Below, piece by piece: positions 1-7,474 of a DNA stretch of 12,782 bases (positions are counted from its first letter, which is position 1; each line of letters begins with the position of its first letter). Where the stretch lies: assembly GCA_039798265.1 (NCBI GenBank), contig JBDKGH010000058.1, forward strand, positions 1 through 12,782, read 5' to 3'. The DNA is from JBDKGH01 sp039798265 (GTDB taxonomy: Bacteria > Bacteroidota > Bacteroidia > Flavobacteriales_D > Sanyastnellaceae). The notes below the pieces were generated by a model that saw only the letters and a list, made by a program, of their open reading frames with translations, made no database searches and was not told where the DNA came from. A program made the translations under genes and the position numbers.

Positions 1-326
<326 letters not shown>

Positions 327-357
327 ATATAAACTCTATCAATATATCTACCGTTTT

Positions 358-467
<110 letters not shown>

Positions 468-472
468 TTTCG

Positions 473-508
473 AAAAACCCCGTTCATTCACTTGAACGGG
501 GTTTTTTG
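473..508 (+). terminator. Rho-independent terminator of the rRNA operon
   Basis: A perfect GC-rich stem, CCCCGTTCA (478-486) with TGAACGGGG (493-501), encloses a 6-nt loop and is followed by six T residues (502-507). An A-tract (473-477) precedes it, so the stem can extend by A-T pairs and could also work from the other strand. It lies directly after 5S. Confidence 0.93.
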
Positions 509-514
509 TTTTAT

Positions 515-562
515 CCCAATCTCAATCCCAATCTCAATCTCAATCTCAATCCCAATCCCAAT
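515..562. repeat. Tandem hexamer repeat, 8 copies of CYCAAT
   Basis: Eight head-to-tail 6-bp units run from 515 to 562. Unit order is CCCAAT, CTCAAT, CCCAAT, then three CTCAAT, then two CCCAAT; only the second base varies. It begins 7 bp after the rRNA terminator and lies outside any gene. No function is evident; slippage during replication is the simplest origin. Confidence 0.9.
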
Positions 563-593
563 CGCGTTTCCACCACCGACCGTCTATTTCCTG

Positions 594-687
594 CGACCCC
601 TATGGGGTCGAGTCCATCCCCACGGGTTGGTAGAAGGGCTTAACCCTGCGGGTTAGATAATGTTCTTCCTATTGATTTACAATCAAT
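594..687. repeat. Cluster of four short inverted repeats with 3-nt loops (REP-like)
   Basis: Four successive hairpins can be drawn: CGACCCC/GGGGTCG (594-600/604-610, loop TAT); CCATCCC/GGGTTGG (614-620/624-630, loop CAC, one internal mismatch); TAACCC/GGGTTA (641-646/650-655, loop TGC); and ATTGATT/AATCAAT (671-677/681-687, loop TAC). Every loop is exactly three bases, pyrimidine-purine-pyrimidine. The organisation resembles repetitive extragenic palindrome clusters. Whether copies exist elsewhere in the genome cannot be seen here. Confidence 0.7.
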
Positions 688-694
688 GCACTAA

Positions 695-799
695 TGATCA
701 TTAATCATTAATCACTAATCATTAATCATTAATCACTAATCATTAATCATTAATCACTAATCATTAATCATTATTCATTATTCATTAATCATTAATAAC
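695..799. repeat. Heptamer tandem array with 21-bp higher-order period
   Basis: About 15 consecutive 7-bp units of the TAATCAT type run from 695 to 799. A three-unit block (TAATCAT, TAATCAC, TAATCAT) repeats exactly three times at 702-722, 723-743 and 744-764. Later units decay (two TATTCAT at 772-785, a final TAATAAC at 793-799). A perfect 12-bp palindrome TAATGATCATTA (692-703) overlaps the left edge. The array touches the stop codon of the SGNH gene (799-801) and would be transcribed as its 3' trailer. Seven is not a multiple of three, so the array carries stop codons in all frames on both strands. Confidence 0.92.
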
Positions 800-2277
800 T
801 ATAGACTTCCCTTCCAAATCGTATACTCTTTATGTATCGCCTTATATAACAACTCCGCCATCTTGCGAGCTCCTAGTGGCGTGAAATGGGTGTAGTCAGG
901 ACCGGCATAGGGTGGGTTGTTAGTCACCCAACTAACCATCGAATTTTTTCCACCCATCACTTCGTACATGTCCCAAAATCCACAGTTCTCCGCAAATGCC
1001 GCCTCTTTCATAGCGTCACGGACTAAAGAAACTCCCGCCCACGATTGATACACGCCATCTATACTCGTACTCATATCGGATGGACCAATCACCAAGAATG
1101 AGGCATTCGGTAAGAGCTTTTTTAAATACTGTATCTGAGCCTGGAAATAATTACCATACGCCTTCGCTGCTTTTGCATCGGTTACATATGGAACGGAGTT
1201 ACCTCCAAATTGCAGAATCACCAACTGCGGATTCATATCTGCATAGGTCTTTGATAAGTCAGATGATGCTAGTTTTTTAAATACGGTGCCGCTGCTCCCG
1301 CGTAAAGCAATGTTATCTACCATCACTCCTGAAGCTCCTTGCAAAAGAATGTTCTGAACTTCCGGACTATCCACTCCTTTAAATACAAACTTCAACTTCG
1401 ATGGAGTATATCCTAAATTCCATGTATGCGAAAGAAGGGTGTTACTCGCTTCAAAGGTTTTACTCTCTATCACACTATCATTAAGCATTAATTGAATGGT
1501 AACAGGATATTGATGATACCCAAAGTACATCGTGGCCTTGGTGTAACGTTTACAGTTACCCTGAGCCATACCTGATGGACGAAACTCTATCCAGGCCTCT
1601 AGTGTATCTGCTGTATTGATCTGCTCTTTGGGCAGTGGGGGAGAAAATCGTCCAAAGGAACACAAAGCGCCGTAGTGACTGTGCGTTACCTTGCCATCGT
1701 CAAAGCCATAGGCCGTGTATCGTTTCCAATTACCACTCTGCGATTGCGAAATGTTCGCCGAAGCCGTAATGGGCACCGGAGCCACTAGTCCTGGGCCAGA
1801 TCCACCAAATTCTTCTTGCCACTTTTGACGCAACAGCGAAGTCATGCGATCACTCTCTATTTGCGAATCACCATAGTGCAAAATATGAAAGTTGAAACCC
1901 TCACTTTTAGCTTTTTCTAAAGCTTCAAAAAAGGGGAAAAGCGAACTGCTGTTGTGGTCTTTAAACTGAATGGATGTAATACTATTCATTCGATCTACAT
2001 TCAACACCTTGGCACTATCACTCATTAAACTATCGCTCGCCAGTGAGTCGAGCTGACTGAGATAAGCTCCTACATCCTCAATCTTGTTGGTATTTGTAGT
2101 GTCCGTAAAACTCTTCCACGTTTTGAAGGTCAACTTGGAACCAAAAAGAGGAATTCCTTCTGAAGGCATTACCCACATCAACGCGCCGCACAGCACGCCA
2201 ACGGATAGAATCACTAAGAGAGTTTTATGGGGTCGAATGATCTGCACAGTACACGAATCATTTGGTTGTTTTTGCAC
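799..2277 (-). CDS. Membrane-anchored SGNH/GDSL-family hydrolase
   Basis: A 492-residue protein with SGNH hydrolase catalytic blocks. Block I is GDSQ (nucleophile Ser138), a GGN at 358-360 fits the oxyanion-hole Asn block, and DYTH (Asp461, His464) fits the C-terminal Asp-His pair. Residues about 19-37 are hydrophobic after a short basic stretch, suggesting an uncleaved N-terminal anchor with the enzyme outside the inner membrane. The roughly 200 residues between blocks I and III are an insertion, probably a beta-rich accessory domain. SGNH enzymes of this kind often deacylate sugars or peptidoglycan; the substrate here is unknown. The start is GTG at 2277, inside the upstream methyltransferase gene. 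A second GTG is at residue 11 and the first ATG codes residue 35, so the start is uncertain, but the anchor favours one of the GTGs. Confidence 0.8.
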   Translation of the reverse strand: MQKQPNDSCTVQIIRPHKTLLVILSVGVLCGALMWVMPSEGIPLFGSKLTFKTWKSFTDTTNTNKIEDVGAYLSQLDSLASDSLMSDSAKVLNVDRMNSITSIQFKDHNSSSLFPFFEALEKAKSEGFNFHILHYGDSQIESDRMTSLLRQKWQEEFGGSGPGLVAPVPITASANISQSQSGNWKRYTAYGFDDGKVTHSHYGALCSFGRFSPPLPKEQINTADTLEAWIEFRPSGMAQGNCKRYTKATMYFGYHQYPVTIQLMLNDSVIESKTFEASNTLLSHTWNLGYTPSKLKFVFKGVDSPEVQNILLQGASGVMVDNIALRGSSGTVFKKLASSDLSKTYADMNPQLVILQFGGNSVPYVTDAKAAKAYGNYFQAQIQYLKKLLPNASFLVIGPSDMSTSIDGVYQSWAGVSLVRDAMKEAAFAENCGFWDMYEVMGGKNSMVSWVTNNPPYAGPDYTHFTPLGARKMAELLYKAIHKEYTIWKGSL

Positions 2278-2992
2278 TCACAAAGTAGTACTCTTTGTTA
2301 AGCTCATAATGTTCTTTAAACTCCACTTCTGATAAGGATATGCGAGGTGAAGACAAATAGTGGTGTAATGTGTAAATGCTATAGCCCAATTCATTGACCA
2401 AAAGTTGATACACATCTTCTGGGCGCGTATTGTAAAATTCACTAGCGCCTAATCCACATTCAAATAGGATAACAACTGAGTTTTCTTTCAAAATACGACG
2501 AGCGCCTTGCAATACCCCCAACTCACCACCTTCTACATCAATCTTGATAAAATCAATTGGGGTGCCTGCGGGTATTAAGTGATCGAGCAAATCAACCGCC
2601 ACATTGATTTCTTGGATGTTCGGGTCGCTTACCGAATAGGATCGTCTTTTTAAACCGCTATAGGCGGGCGCATTAACAACGTATTGGAATGAAGCGTGTC
2701 CTGTATAATTACTAACCGCTGTATTAAAAATGGTGGCCCGGTGAGCGAAGTTGATTTTCAGATTTTCATACAACGCAGGGATGGGTTCGAAACCATAATG
2801 CCGGCCATGTGGAGCCGCTGCAAGCATTAACTCCAATATCTCGCCTTTGTGACAGCCGATATCAATGCAGTTAGAGCCAGACGTCAAGGTGTGTTTTATG
2901 ATCCGCTCGGAATATCGGTCGTAACGCATATTGCGCGTTAGATCAATATTCAACGCTTTGAAAACAGACTTGATGAAGTGCTTAAATATCAT
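2258..2992 (-). CDS. FkbM-family SAM-dependent methyltransferase
   Basis: A 244-residue class I methyltransferase. The SAM-binding glycine motif is CIDIGCHKGE (42-51), the acidic ribose contact is in FEP (68-70), and the family signature IDFIKIDVEGGELGVLQGAR spans 146-165. FkbM enzymes O-methylate varied small molecules and glycans, and in Bacteroidota are often found near surface-polysaccharide genes; the acceptor cannot be read from sequence. There is no signal peptide, so it should be cytoplasmic. The ATG start at 2992 has no Shine-Dalgarno sequence. Its last 20 bp overlap the SGNH hydrolase gene downstream, which suggests translational coupling and possibly work on the same glycan. It lies 105 bp downstream of the OmpA-like gene and may or may not share its transcript. 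Confidence 0.88.
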   Translation of the reverse strand: MIFKHFIKSVFKALNIDLTRNMRYDRYSERIIKHTLTSGSNCIDIGCHKGEILELMLAAAPHGRHYGFEPIPALYENLKINFAHRATIFNTAVSNYTGHASFQYVVNAPAYSGLKRRSYSVSDPNIQEINVAVDLLDHLIPAGTPIDFIKIDVEGGELGVLQGARRILKENSVVILFECGLGASEFYNTRPEDVYQLLVNELGYSIYTLHHYLSSPRISLSEVEFKEHYELNKEYYFVSAKTTK

Positions 2993-3097
2993 AACAAGGT
3001 AAAGGGCCGAATGTCTTTTCGCCGTGCAAGATTAGTTGAACTTCCCGAAATATCCACTACGAAAGGGAAAGAATGAACTATTCCGATTGAAAAAAGA

Positions 3098-5047
3098 TTA
3101 TTCGATGATCTTAAATTCTGTTCTTCTGTTCTTCGCTCGGCCTGCCTCTGTGGTGTTATCTGCTATTGGAGTGGTTTCGCCATAGCCTTTGGAGGTGAGC
3201 TTATCGGCTGAAACGCCTTGTTTTACCAAGTATTCTACTACAGCTTTGGCGCGGTTTTCAGAAAGCAATAAGTTAGCATCGTCTTTTCCTACATCGTCAG
3301 TATGACCGCCTATTTCTACTTTGCGATCAGGGTTTACTTTCAATAAGTCAGCAAGCTTATTCAGTTCTACTTTTGAAGAGGGAAGGAGTTCAAAGCTATT
3401 GGATTCAAAGAACACATTGTTCAATACAATCGTCGCTCCTGCGCGTAGCTTTTGAAGTTGAATATCCAGTCGATAGGGTTGTGTGCTGGTGTAATTTTTC
3501 AAAGAGAAGTTCTCGGAGTGAAAAAGGTATCCTTCTTTATTTACGTTCAACGCATAGTCTTTACCTGTAGGAATGCAAATCAAAAACTCTCCATTACCTT
3601 GGTTGGAGTATGATTCTACAACAACCTTACCTGTTTCTAAATCGATCAATTCGAAGTGGGCTTCTAGTTTTTTATAGCTCAACTTATCGCTGATTACGCC
3701 CTGTACATAGGTAACTTGATTAGGACGTGCCTTTTCATGAAGCTCAAATTGATACAGGTCTAATCCGCCTTGACCACCTTTTCGCTCACTAGCAAAAAGC
3801 GCAATTTTACCATTGGCTGTCACTTGCAGTGAGTTCTCATCTTCAAACGTATTGATCGGATAACCAAGGTTGATAGGTGTTCCCCAACTTCCATCGGGAT
3901 TGCGACGACTCATAAAAATGTCTAAGCCTCCCATGCCTGGGTGACCATTAGAGCTGAAGTACAGCGTATTTCCATCAGGGTGAATCATTACACTTTCTTC
4001 TTCAAAAGGCGTATTGATTTTACCAGGTACTTTTTCGGGAGCGCTCCATTTACCTTCTTTGCTGAGGTAGCTGAAATAGATGTCTTGTTCGCGTATACCT
4101 TGCGCACTGCGTTTGCCGCGCACAAAGTAAAGCGTGCGACCATCGGTGGAATAGGAGGGTTGACTTTCCCAAGAACCCGTATTGATGCCTTGACCAATGT
4201 TTTTGGCAGGTGTCCAACCACTTCCATTTTTCATAGAAAAAAACAAATCGCAAGATCCAACTCCTTGACGATCGCCCCCCCACATACCATCTGCTGTTTC
4301 GCAGGCTGTAAAAATGAGGGTGATACCATCAGCACTGAGTGTGGGTGCGCCTTCGTTTTGAACAGTATTAATACTCTGAACAGGAACTGCGGTTGACCAT
4401 TTATCGCCTTCTTTGGTAGCTAGGTAAAAATCTTCTTGTTTGCCTTGCCAAGCGCGTTCATCATTCACCAATCGGGTAAAGAGAAGGGTCTTTTCATCGG
4501 CGGTAATACAGGGGTAATATTCGTCAGCAGCTGTGTTCACCGATGGACCTAAATTGATGGGTTCGAAAGGTACTGGTCGTTGCAAGGCTTCTTTTGCATA
4601 CACGCAGCTGGAGAGAATAATTTGTGCGCGTTTTTCAAGCTTGATATCGTTTTTGGGAAAGGGCATATAGGTACTTACCGCCTTTTCAGCTTCTACATAG
4701 TTACCTTCAGCGAAATAACACTCAGCGAGCATAAGCCAACCTTCAGGGAAAAAGCTAGCATTGATTTCGAGTGCTTTCGTAAGAGGTACAATGGCTTCGT
4801 GGGTATTGCCCATTTCATCGTGCACTTGAGCAAGCATAAATTGGGCTTCCATGAAATCAGGAGCATCTTGAACTACCGCTTGCAGTTGAGTGACAGTCGT
4901 TTTTAGCTCGCGCATGTTATACGACTTCAAGGCCTCCTCGTAGGCTTTGATGGCCTTTTTATCCTTGATGGAATAGGAGGGCTTGGGTTGGGCAAAACCA
5001 ACCATGCTCAACAGAAGAAAGCTAAATAGAACGAGTAGTGATTTCAT
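3098..5047 (-). CDS. TPR / PD40 propeller / CRD / OmpA-C envelope protein (PorE-like architecture)
   Basis: A 649-residue exported protein. Residues 1-19 form a type I signal peptide (MKSLLVLFSF to GFA, then Gln20) with no lipobox cysteine. TPR-like helices span about 30-150. PD40/WD40-like propeller blades span about 165-435, with the recurring pattern INT..E..P....DG.TLYF and GGLDIF. A carboxypeptidase-regulatory-like beta domain is at about 445-530. The C-terminal OmpA domain (540-649) keeps the peptidoglycan (diaminopimelate) contacts: Asp584 in GGHTD and Arg599 in LSENRA, plus NRRTEF near the end. This domain order is that of PorE, the T9SS-associated lipoprotein of Porphyromonas gingivalis, but many Bacteroidota carry such paralogues, so no symbol is given. 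An in-frame extension reaches 5140; it encodes no signal-like sequence before Met32, so the start at 5047 is preferred. Confidence 0.88.
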   Translation of the reverse strand: MKSLLVLFSFLLLSMVGFAQPKPSYSIKDKKAIKAYEEALKSYNMRELKTTVTQLQAVVQDAPDFMEAQFMLAQVHDEMGNTHEAIVPLTKALEINASFFPEGWLMLAECYFAEGNYVEAEKAVSTYMPFPKNDIKLEKRAQIILSSCVYAKEALQRPVPFEPINLGPSVNTAADEYYPCITADEKTLLFTRLVNDERAWQGKQEDFYLATKEGDKWSTAVPVQSINTVQNEGAPTLSADGITLIFTACETADGMWGGDRQGVGSCDLFFSMKNGSGWTPAKNIGQGINTGSWESQPSYSTDGRTLYFVRGKRSAQGIREQDIYFSYLSKEGKWSAPEKVPGKINTPFEEESVMIHPDGNTLYFSSNGHPGMGGLDIFMSRRNPDGSWGTPINLGYPINTFEDENSLQVTANGKIALFASERKGGQGGLDLYQFELHEKARPNQVTYVQGVISDKLSYKKLEAHFELIDLETGKVVVESYSNQGNGEFLICIPTGKDYALNVNKEGYLFHSENFSLKNYTSTQPYRLDIQLQKLRAGATIVLNNVFFESNSFELLPSSKVELNKLADLLKVNPDRKVEIGGHTDDVGKDDANLLLSENRAKAVVEYLVKQGVSADKLTSKGYGETTPIADNTTEAGRAKNRRTEFKIIE

Positions 5048-5171
5048 AGGAGTATGTCTAGATGCCCGAAGGCAACAATTAAGCCGAAAATAAGGTGAGT
5101 ATCTTTTGCTATGGCATAACCATAACGGAGTTATAAACACTTATTTTGTCATCGATTTAGAGTTCTTGTTT

Positions 5172-5666
5172 ATGCGCATAGGATTGATTTCTGATACCCA
5201 TAGTCATTTGGATGATGCCGTGTTTCGCCATTTTGAAATGTGCGATGAAATATGGCATGCAGGAGATATCGGCGATATCAGCGTACTCGATCGACTGAGG
5301 GAATTCAAACCCGTGCGAGCGGTATTTGGAAATATCGACGACAACAAAGTGCGCAGTGAATGCCCCGAACATATCCGAGAGGTAATTGAAGGGGTAGATG
5401 TTTGGATCACTCACATTGGTGGTAAACCCGGAAATTATGCCACCCCCATTCGTCCGGTGATGAAAAGTAATCCACCCAAATTGTTTATCTGTGGTCACTC
5501 ACACATTTGTTTGGTGCAGTTAGATAAATCAACGGGAACGCTGTATATGAATCCGGGCGCAGCAGGAGTACATGGTTTTCATCGCATGCGTACATTATTG
5601 CGCTTCGAACTCAATAAGGGAAAGATCGAGAACCTCGAGGTGATAGAGTTGGGTAAACGCGGATAA
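5172..5666 (+). CDS. YfcE/MJ0936-type metallophosphoesterase
   Basis: A 164-residue calcineurin-like phosphoesterase of the small YfcE type. Metal-binding motifs occur in order: D8-x-H10 (ISDTHSH), GD at 31-32, GN at 53-54 (GNID), H81 (WITH) and GHSH at 108-111. Length and motif order match the family, which hydrolyses phosphodiester model substrates with two divalent metals; the natural substrate is unknown. There is no signal peptide, so it should be cytoplasmic. An in-frame extension back to 5106 has no matching motif; ATG at 5172 places the first beta strand (MRIGLISDTH) exactly at the N-terminus as usual. It diverges from the OmpA-like gene (124-bp gap) and converges with the DUF3810 gene, the two stops being 6 bp apart. 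Confidence 0.92.
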   Translation: MRIGLISDTHSHLDDAVFRHFEMCDEIWHAGDIGDISVLDRLREFKPVRAVFGNIDDNKVRSECPEHIREVIEGVDVWITHIGGKPGNYATPIRPVMKSNPPKLFICGHSHICLVQLDKSTGTLYMNPGAAGVHGFHRMRTLLRFELNKGKIENLEVIELGKRG

Positions 5667-5672
5667 CCCAAT

Positions 5673-6680
5673 CTAGTAAGAGGCAACATTCCTCACCTCT
5701 TCTTCATAAATCCAATTCACCATCTCATCATAGCTTGTAATACCACCACGCACGCCCATGGCCTGCAGATAGTGATGATTGATCTCGCTGCCAAGACCTT
5801 TGAAAAACTCAGGATGCAGAGCGTGTTGAAAGCGGATATAAAGCAGATCCACATTTACCTGAATGGGGCTTGCGCGCACTACTTCTTGCCATAGTGAATC
5901 GTTTGAGGATTTTAATATGCTTCGAATGCTTCGGAGCAATTCGAGTTGCGCAGCATACTGTGCTTGAGCATTAGCACAACGCATTAATGCGCGATAGGCC
6001 ACATAATCCGCTTCACCCTCGTTACTGATGCCAAAGGCGTGAGAGAGCTCATGCGCTTGCACAAAGGAAAGCGTGAAAAAAGGTTGGTGAGAGGTGGTGT
6101 AGGCTTCGGAAGTAAAAGGCATGTAAATACCACCTATTCCGATTTTTTTCAAAAAATAACCGTCGTCAAATGCTTTACATCGAGCTGTTTCGATGGGAGA
6201 AAAAGCGCGATTGTTTTCTCCTAAAAATCCGCCTACCCACTGAGCGATGTGCGCATCGTCCACTTGTTCTATTGCTTTGGGGCGCTCAATAGTTGAAGCT
6301 ATTTTTTTTCCCCACTCAGCCAATTGCACAGCGGAGACATCCGGAGCCTTTTCGCGCTGATGTAGGCCCGGGGTAAAGTAAAAAAATCCCCACGACCAAA
6401 GAAAAAGACTAGCTAGCACACCAACTAACAGAAGGACGTTTTTACAAAATGACCACATGTTTTTTGATCGGGCAATGAATAAGAATAGCGCGCCAGGTAA
6501 AAGCAACACTAGCGGCACAATGAGTGGAACAGAGGTAGAAGAACTCAACCAGCGAGATACCTTGCTAAAGAGGGGAAAAAATTCGCGCGCATAAATGGCA
6601 TCAGCGGCTGCCGGAAAAAAATAAAATACAATTCCAAAAGCAGCAGTTAGAAGGACAAATAGGAGCAGCTCTTTTCTCAT
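5673..6680 (-). CDS. DUF3810-family membrane protein with HExxH metalloprotease-like motif
   Basis: A 335-residue protein resembling the Bacteroidota/Firmicutes DUF3810 family. Three N-terminal hydrophobic segments (about 5-25, 52-70, 80-101) are followed by a soluble domain. The motif HELSH (210-214) with NEGEADY (220-226) fits a zinc-binding HExxH with a downstream glutamate (Glu221 or Glu223), as in gluzincin-type peptidases, so proteolytic activity is plausible; no substrate is known. Its ATG overlaps the TGA of the RsmI-like gene (ATGA, 6677-6680 on the minus strand), so the two are almost certainly co-transcribed and translationally coupled. It converges with the metallophosphoesterase gene. 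Confidence 0.87.
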   Translation of the reverse strand: MRKELLLFVLLTAAFGIVFYFFPAAADAIYAREFFPLFSKVSRWLSSSTSVPLIVPLVLLLPGALFLFIARSKNMWSFCKNVLLLVGVLASLFLWSWGFFYFTPGLHQREKAPDVSAVQLAEWGKKIASTIERPKAIEQVDDAHIAQWVGGFLGENNRAFSPIETARCKAFDDGYFLKKIGIGGIYMPFTSEAYTTSHQPFFTLSFVQAHELSHAFGISNEGEADYVAYRALMRCANAQAQYAAQLELLRSIRSILKSSNDSLWQEVVRASPIQVNVDLLYIRFQHALHPEFFKGLGSEINHHYLQAMGVRGGITSYDEMVNWIYEEEVRNVASY

Positions 6681-7381
6681 TTACCTAATGCAAACATCAC
6701 TGGTTTTTTGTGCAGGTCAGGTGATTTGGTACGCCACTCTTCAATGGTTTTGGTATTGATGCGTTCACCATCGCAAGTAACCATAGTGCCAATGCATAAG
6801 AGTGTGCTGGGTTTGCAGTGAATAAGAATATCTTCTAGTAGCTGATTATTGCGGTATGGGGCATCCATAAACAATTGTGTTTGTTCGTATTGGTACACCA
6901 TGTTTTCTAGTTGTTTGATGCGCTTCACGCGCTCAGGACGCTCGCGAGGCAGGTATCCGGAAAAGGCGAAACTCTGTCCGTTCAGTCCACTGGCCATCAA
7001 GGTGAGGAAAATGGAAGAGGGACCCGTAAGTGGCACCACTTGCACTTGAAACTCATGCGCAGCTTTTACCACCACATTGCCAGGGTCAGCGATACAAGGC
7101 AAACCGGCTTCGCTCATCAAAACGACATCTTCCCCTTTCACCATAGGTAGTATAAGTTGATCGCGTTGATGGGGCTTGGTATGTTCGTTGAGTAAAAAAA
7201 ACTGTACCTCATCAAAATTGATATCGTATCCAATGGAGCGCAAAAAGCGACGAGCCGTGCGCACTTCTTCCACAATAAATGTTCTTACGTGCTTAATAGT
7301 TTCCAAGTGGCTAGCAGGGATTGAAGCTGCCGGTGCACCACCCAAGGTATTAGGCAAGAGGTATAATTTTCCTTTACTCAT
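6677..7381 (-). CDS. RsmI-like SAM-dependent (tetrapyrrole methylase fold) methyltransferase
   Basis: A 234-residue protein of the tetrapyrrole-methylase/RsmI superfamily. Recognisable blocks are LYLLPNTLG (6-14), the RsmI-type loop SEAGLPCIADPG (90-101), LTGPSS (118-123), FSGYLPR (140-146) and APYRNNQ (174-180). RsmI 2'-O-methylates C1402 of 16S rRNA. This shorter form lacks the C-terminal extension of full-length RsmI and is a common Bacteroidota variant, so the exact target is uncertain. The reading frame extends to a TTG at 7399, but that codon lies in the T-tract of the upstream terminator. ATG at 7381 gives the normal N-terminus (MSKGKLYLLP). The 3' end overlaps the DUF3810 start by 4 bp. 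Confidence 0.9.
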   Translation of the reverse strand: MSKGKLYLLPNTLGGAPAASIPASHLETIKHVRTFIVEEVRTARRFLRSIGYDINFDEVQFFLLNEHTKPHQRDQLILPMVKGEDVVLMSEAGLPCIADPGNVVVKAAHEFQVQVVPLTGPSSIFLTLMASGLNGQSFAFSGYLPRERPERVKRIKQLENMVYQYEQTQLFMDAPYRNNQLLEDILIHCKPSTLLCIGTMVTCDGERINTKTIEEWRTKSPDLHKKPVMFALGK

Positions 7382-7399
7382 GAATGCAAAGAAAGGCAA

Positions 7400-7431
7400 T
7401 AAAGAAAGAACCCAACACGATGGTTGGGTTC
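7400..7431 (-). terminator. Rho-independent terminator of the DUF3276 gene
   Basis: A perfect 9-bp inverted repeat, GAACCCAAC (7408-7416) and GTTGGGTTC (7423-7431), encloses a 6-nt loop. On the minus strand it is followed by TTTCTTTA (7407 to 7400). It lies 44 bp past the stop of the DUF3276 gene and just before the RsmI-like start, so it separates the two transcription units. Confidence 0.8.
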
Positions 7432-7474
7432 TGAAGTCGATTTAAAAAATAAAACAATGATGAACGGGAACAAA

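Larger units (their letters stand above)
509..798. other. Gene-free, repeat-dense spacer between the rRNA operon and the SGNH gene
   Basis: This 290-bp convergent spacer has no credible reading frame. It holds, left to right, the hexamer repeat, the four-hairpin cluster and the heptamer array, with little unique sequence left (about 563-593 and 656-670). No T-tract-backed terminator for the minus-strand SGNH gene was found in it, although the A-tract side of the rRNA terminator could stop transcription arriving from the right. Confidence 0.8.

Noticed and set aside
695..799. CRISPR array or phage attachment site
   Set aside because: The repeats are 7 bp with no unique spacers between them, and no tRNA, integrase or cas gene is present.
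3941..4396. A 151-codon + strand frame inside the OmpA-like gene
   Set aside because: It is antisense to well-conserved PD40 blades, has no recognisable domain and no ribosome binding site; it is a shadow of the real gene. The same holds for the + strand frames at 8272-8661 and 4580-4906.
5048..5140. N-terminal extension of the OmpA-like protein
   Set aside because: The extra 31 residues are not signal-like and precede a standard signal peptide starting at Met32, so ATG 5047 is taken as the start.
5157..5498. A 113-codon minus-strand frame opposite the metallophosphoesterase
   Set aside because: It is antisense to the metal-binding motifs of the phosphoesterase and shows no domain features of its own.
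5649..5671. Bidirectional terminator between the metallophosphoesterase and DUF3810 genes
   Set aside because: The stem is only 6 bp with an 11-nt loop and there is no T-tract on either strand.
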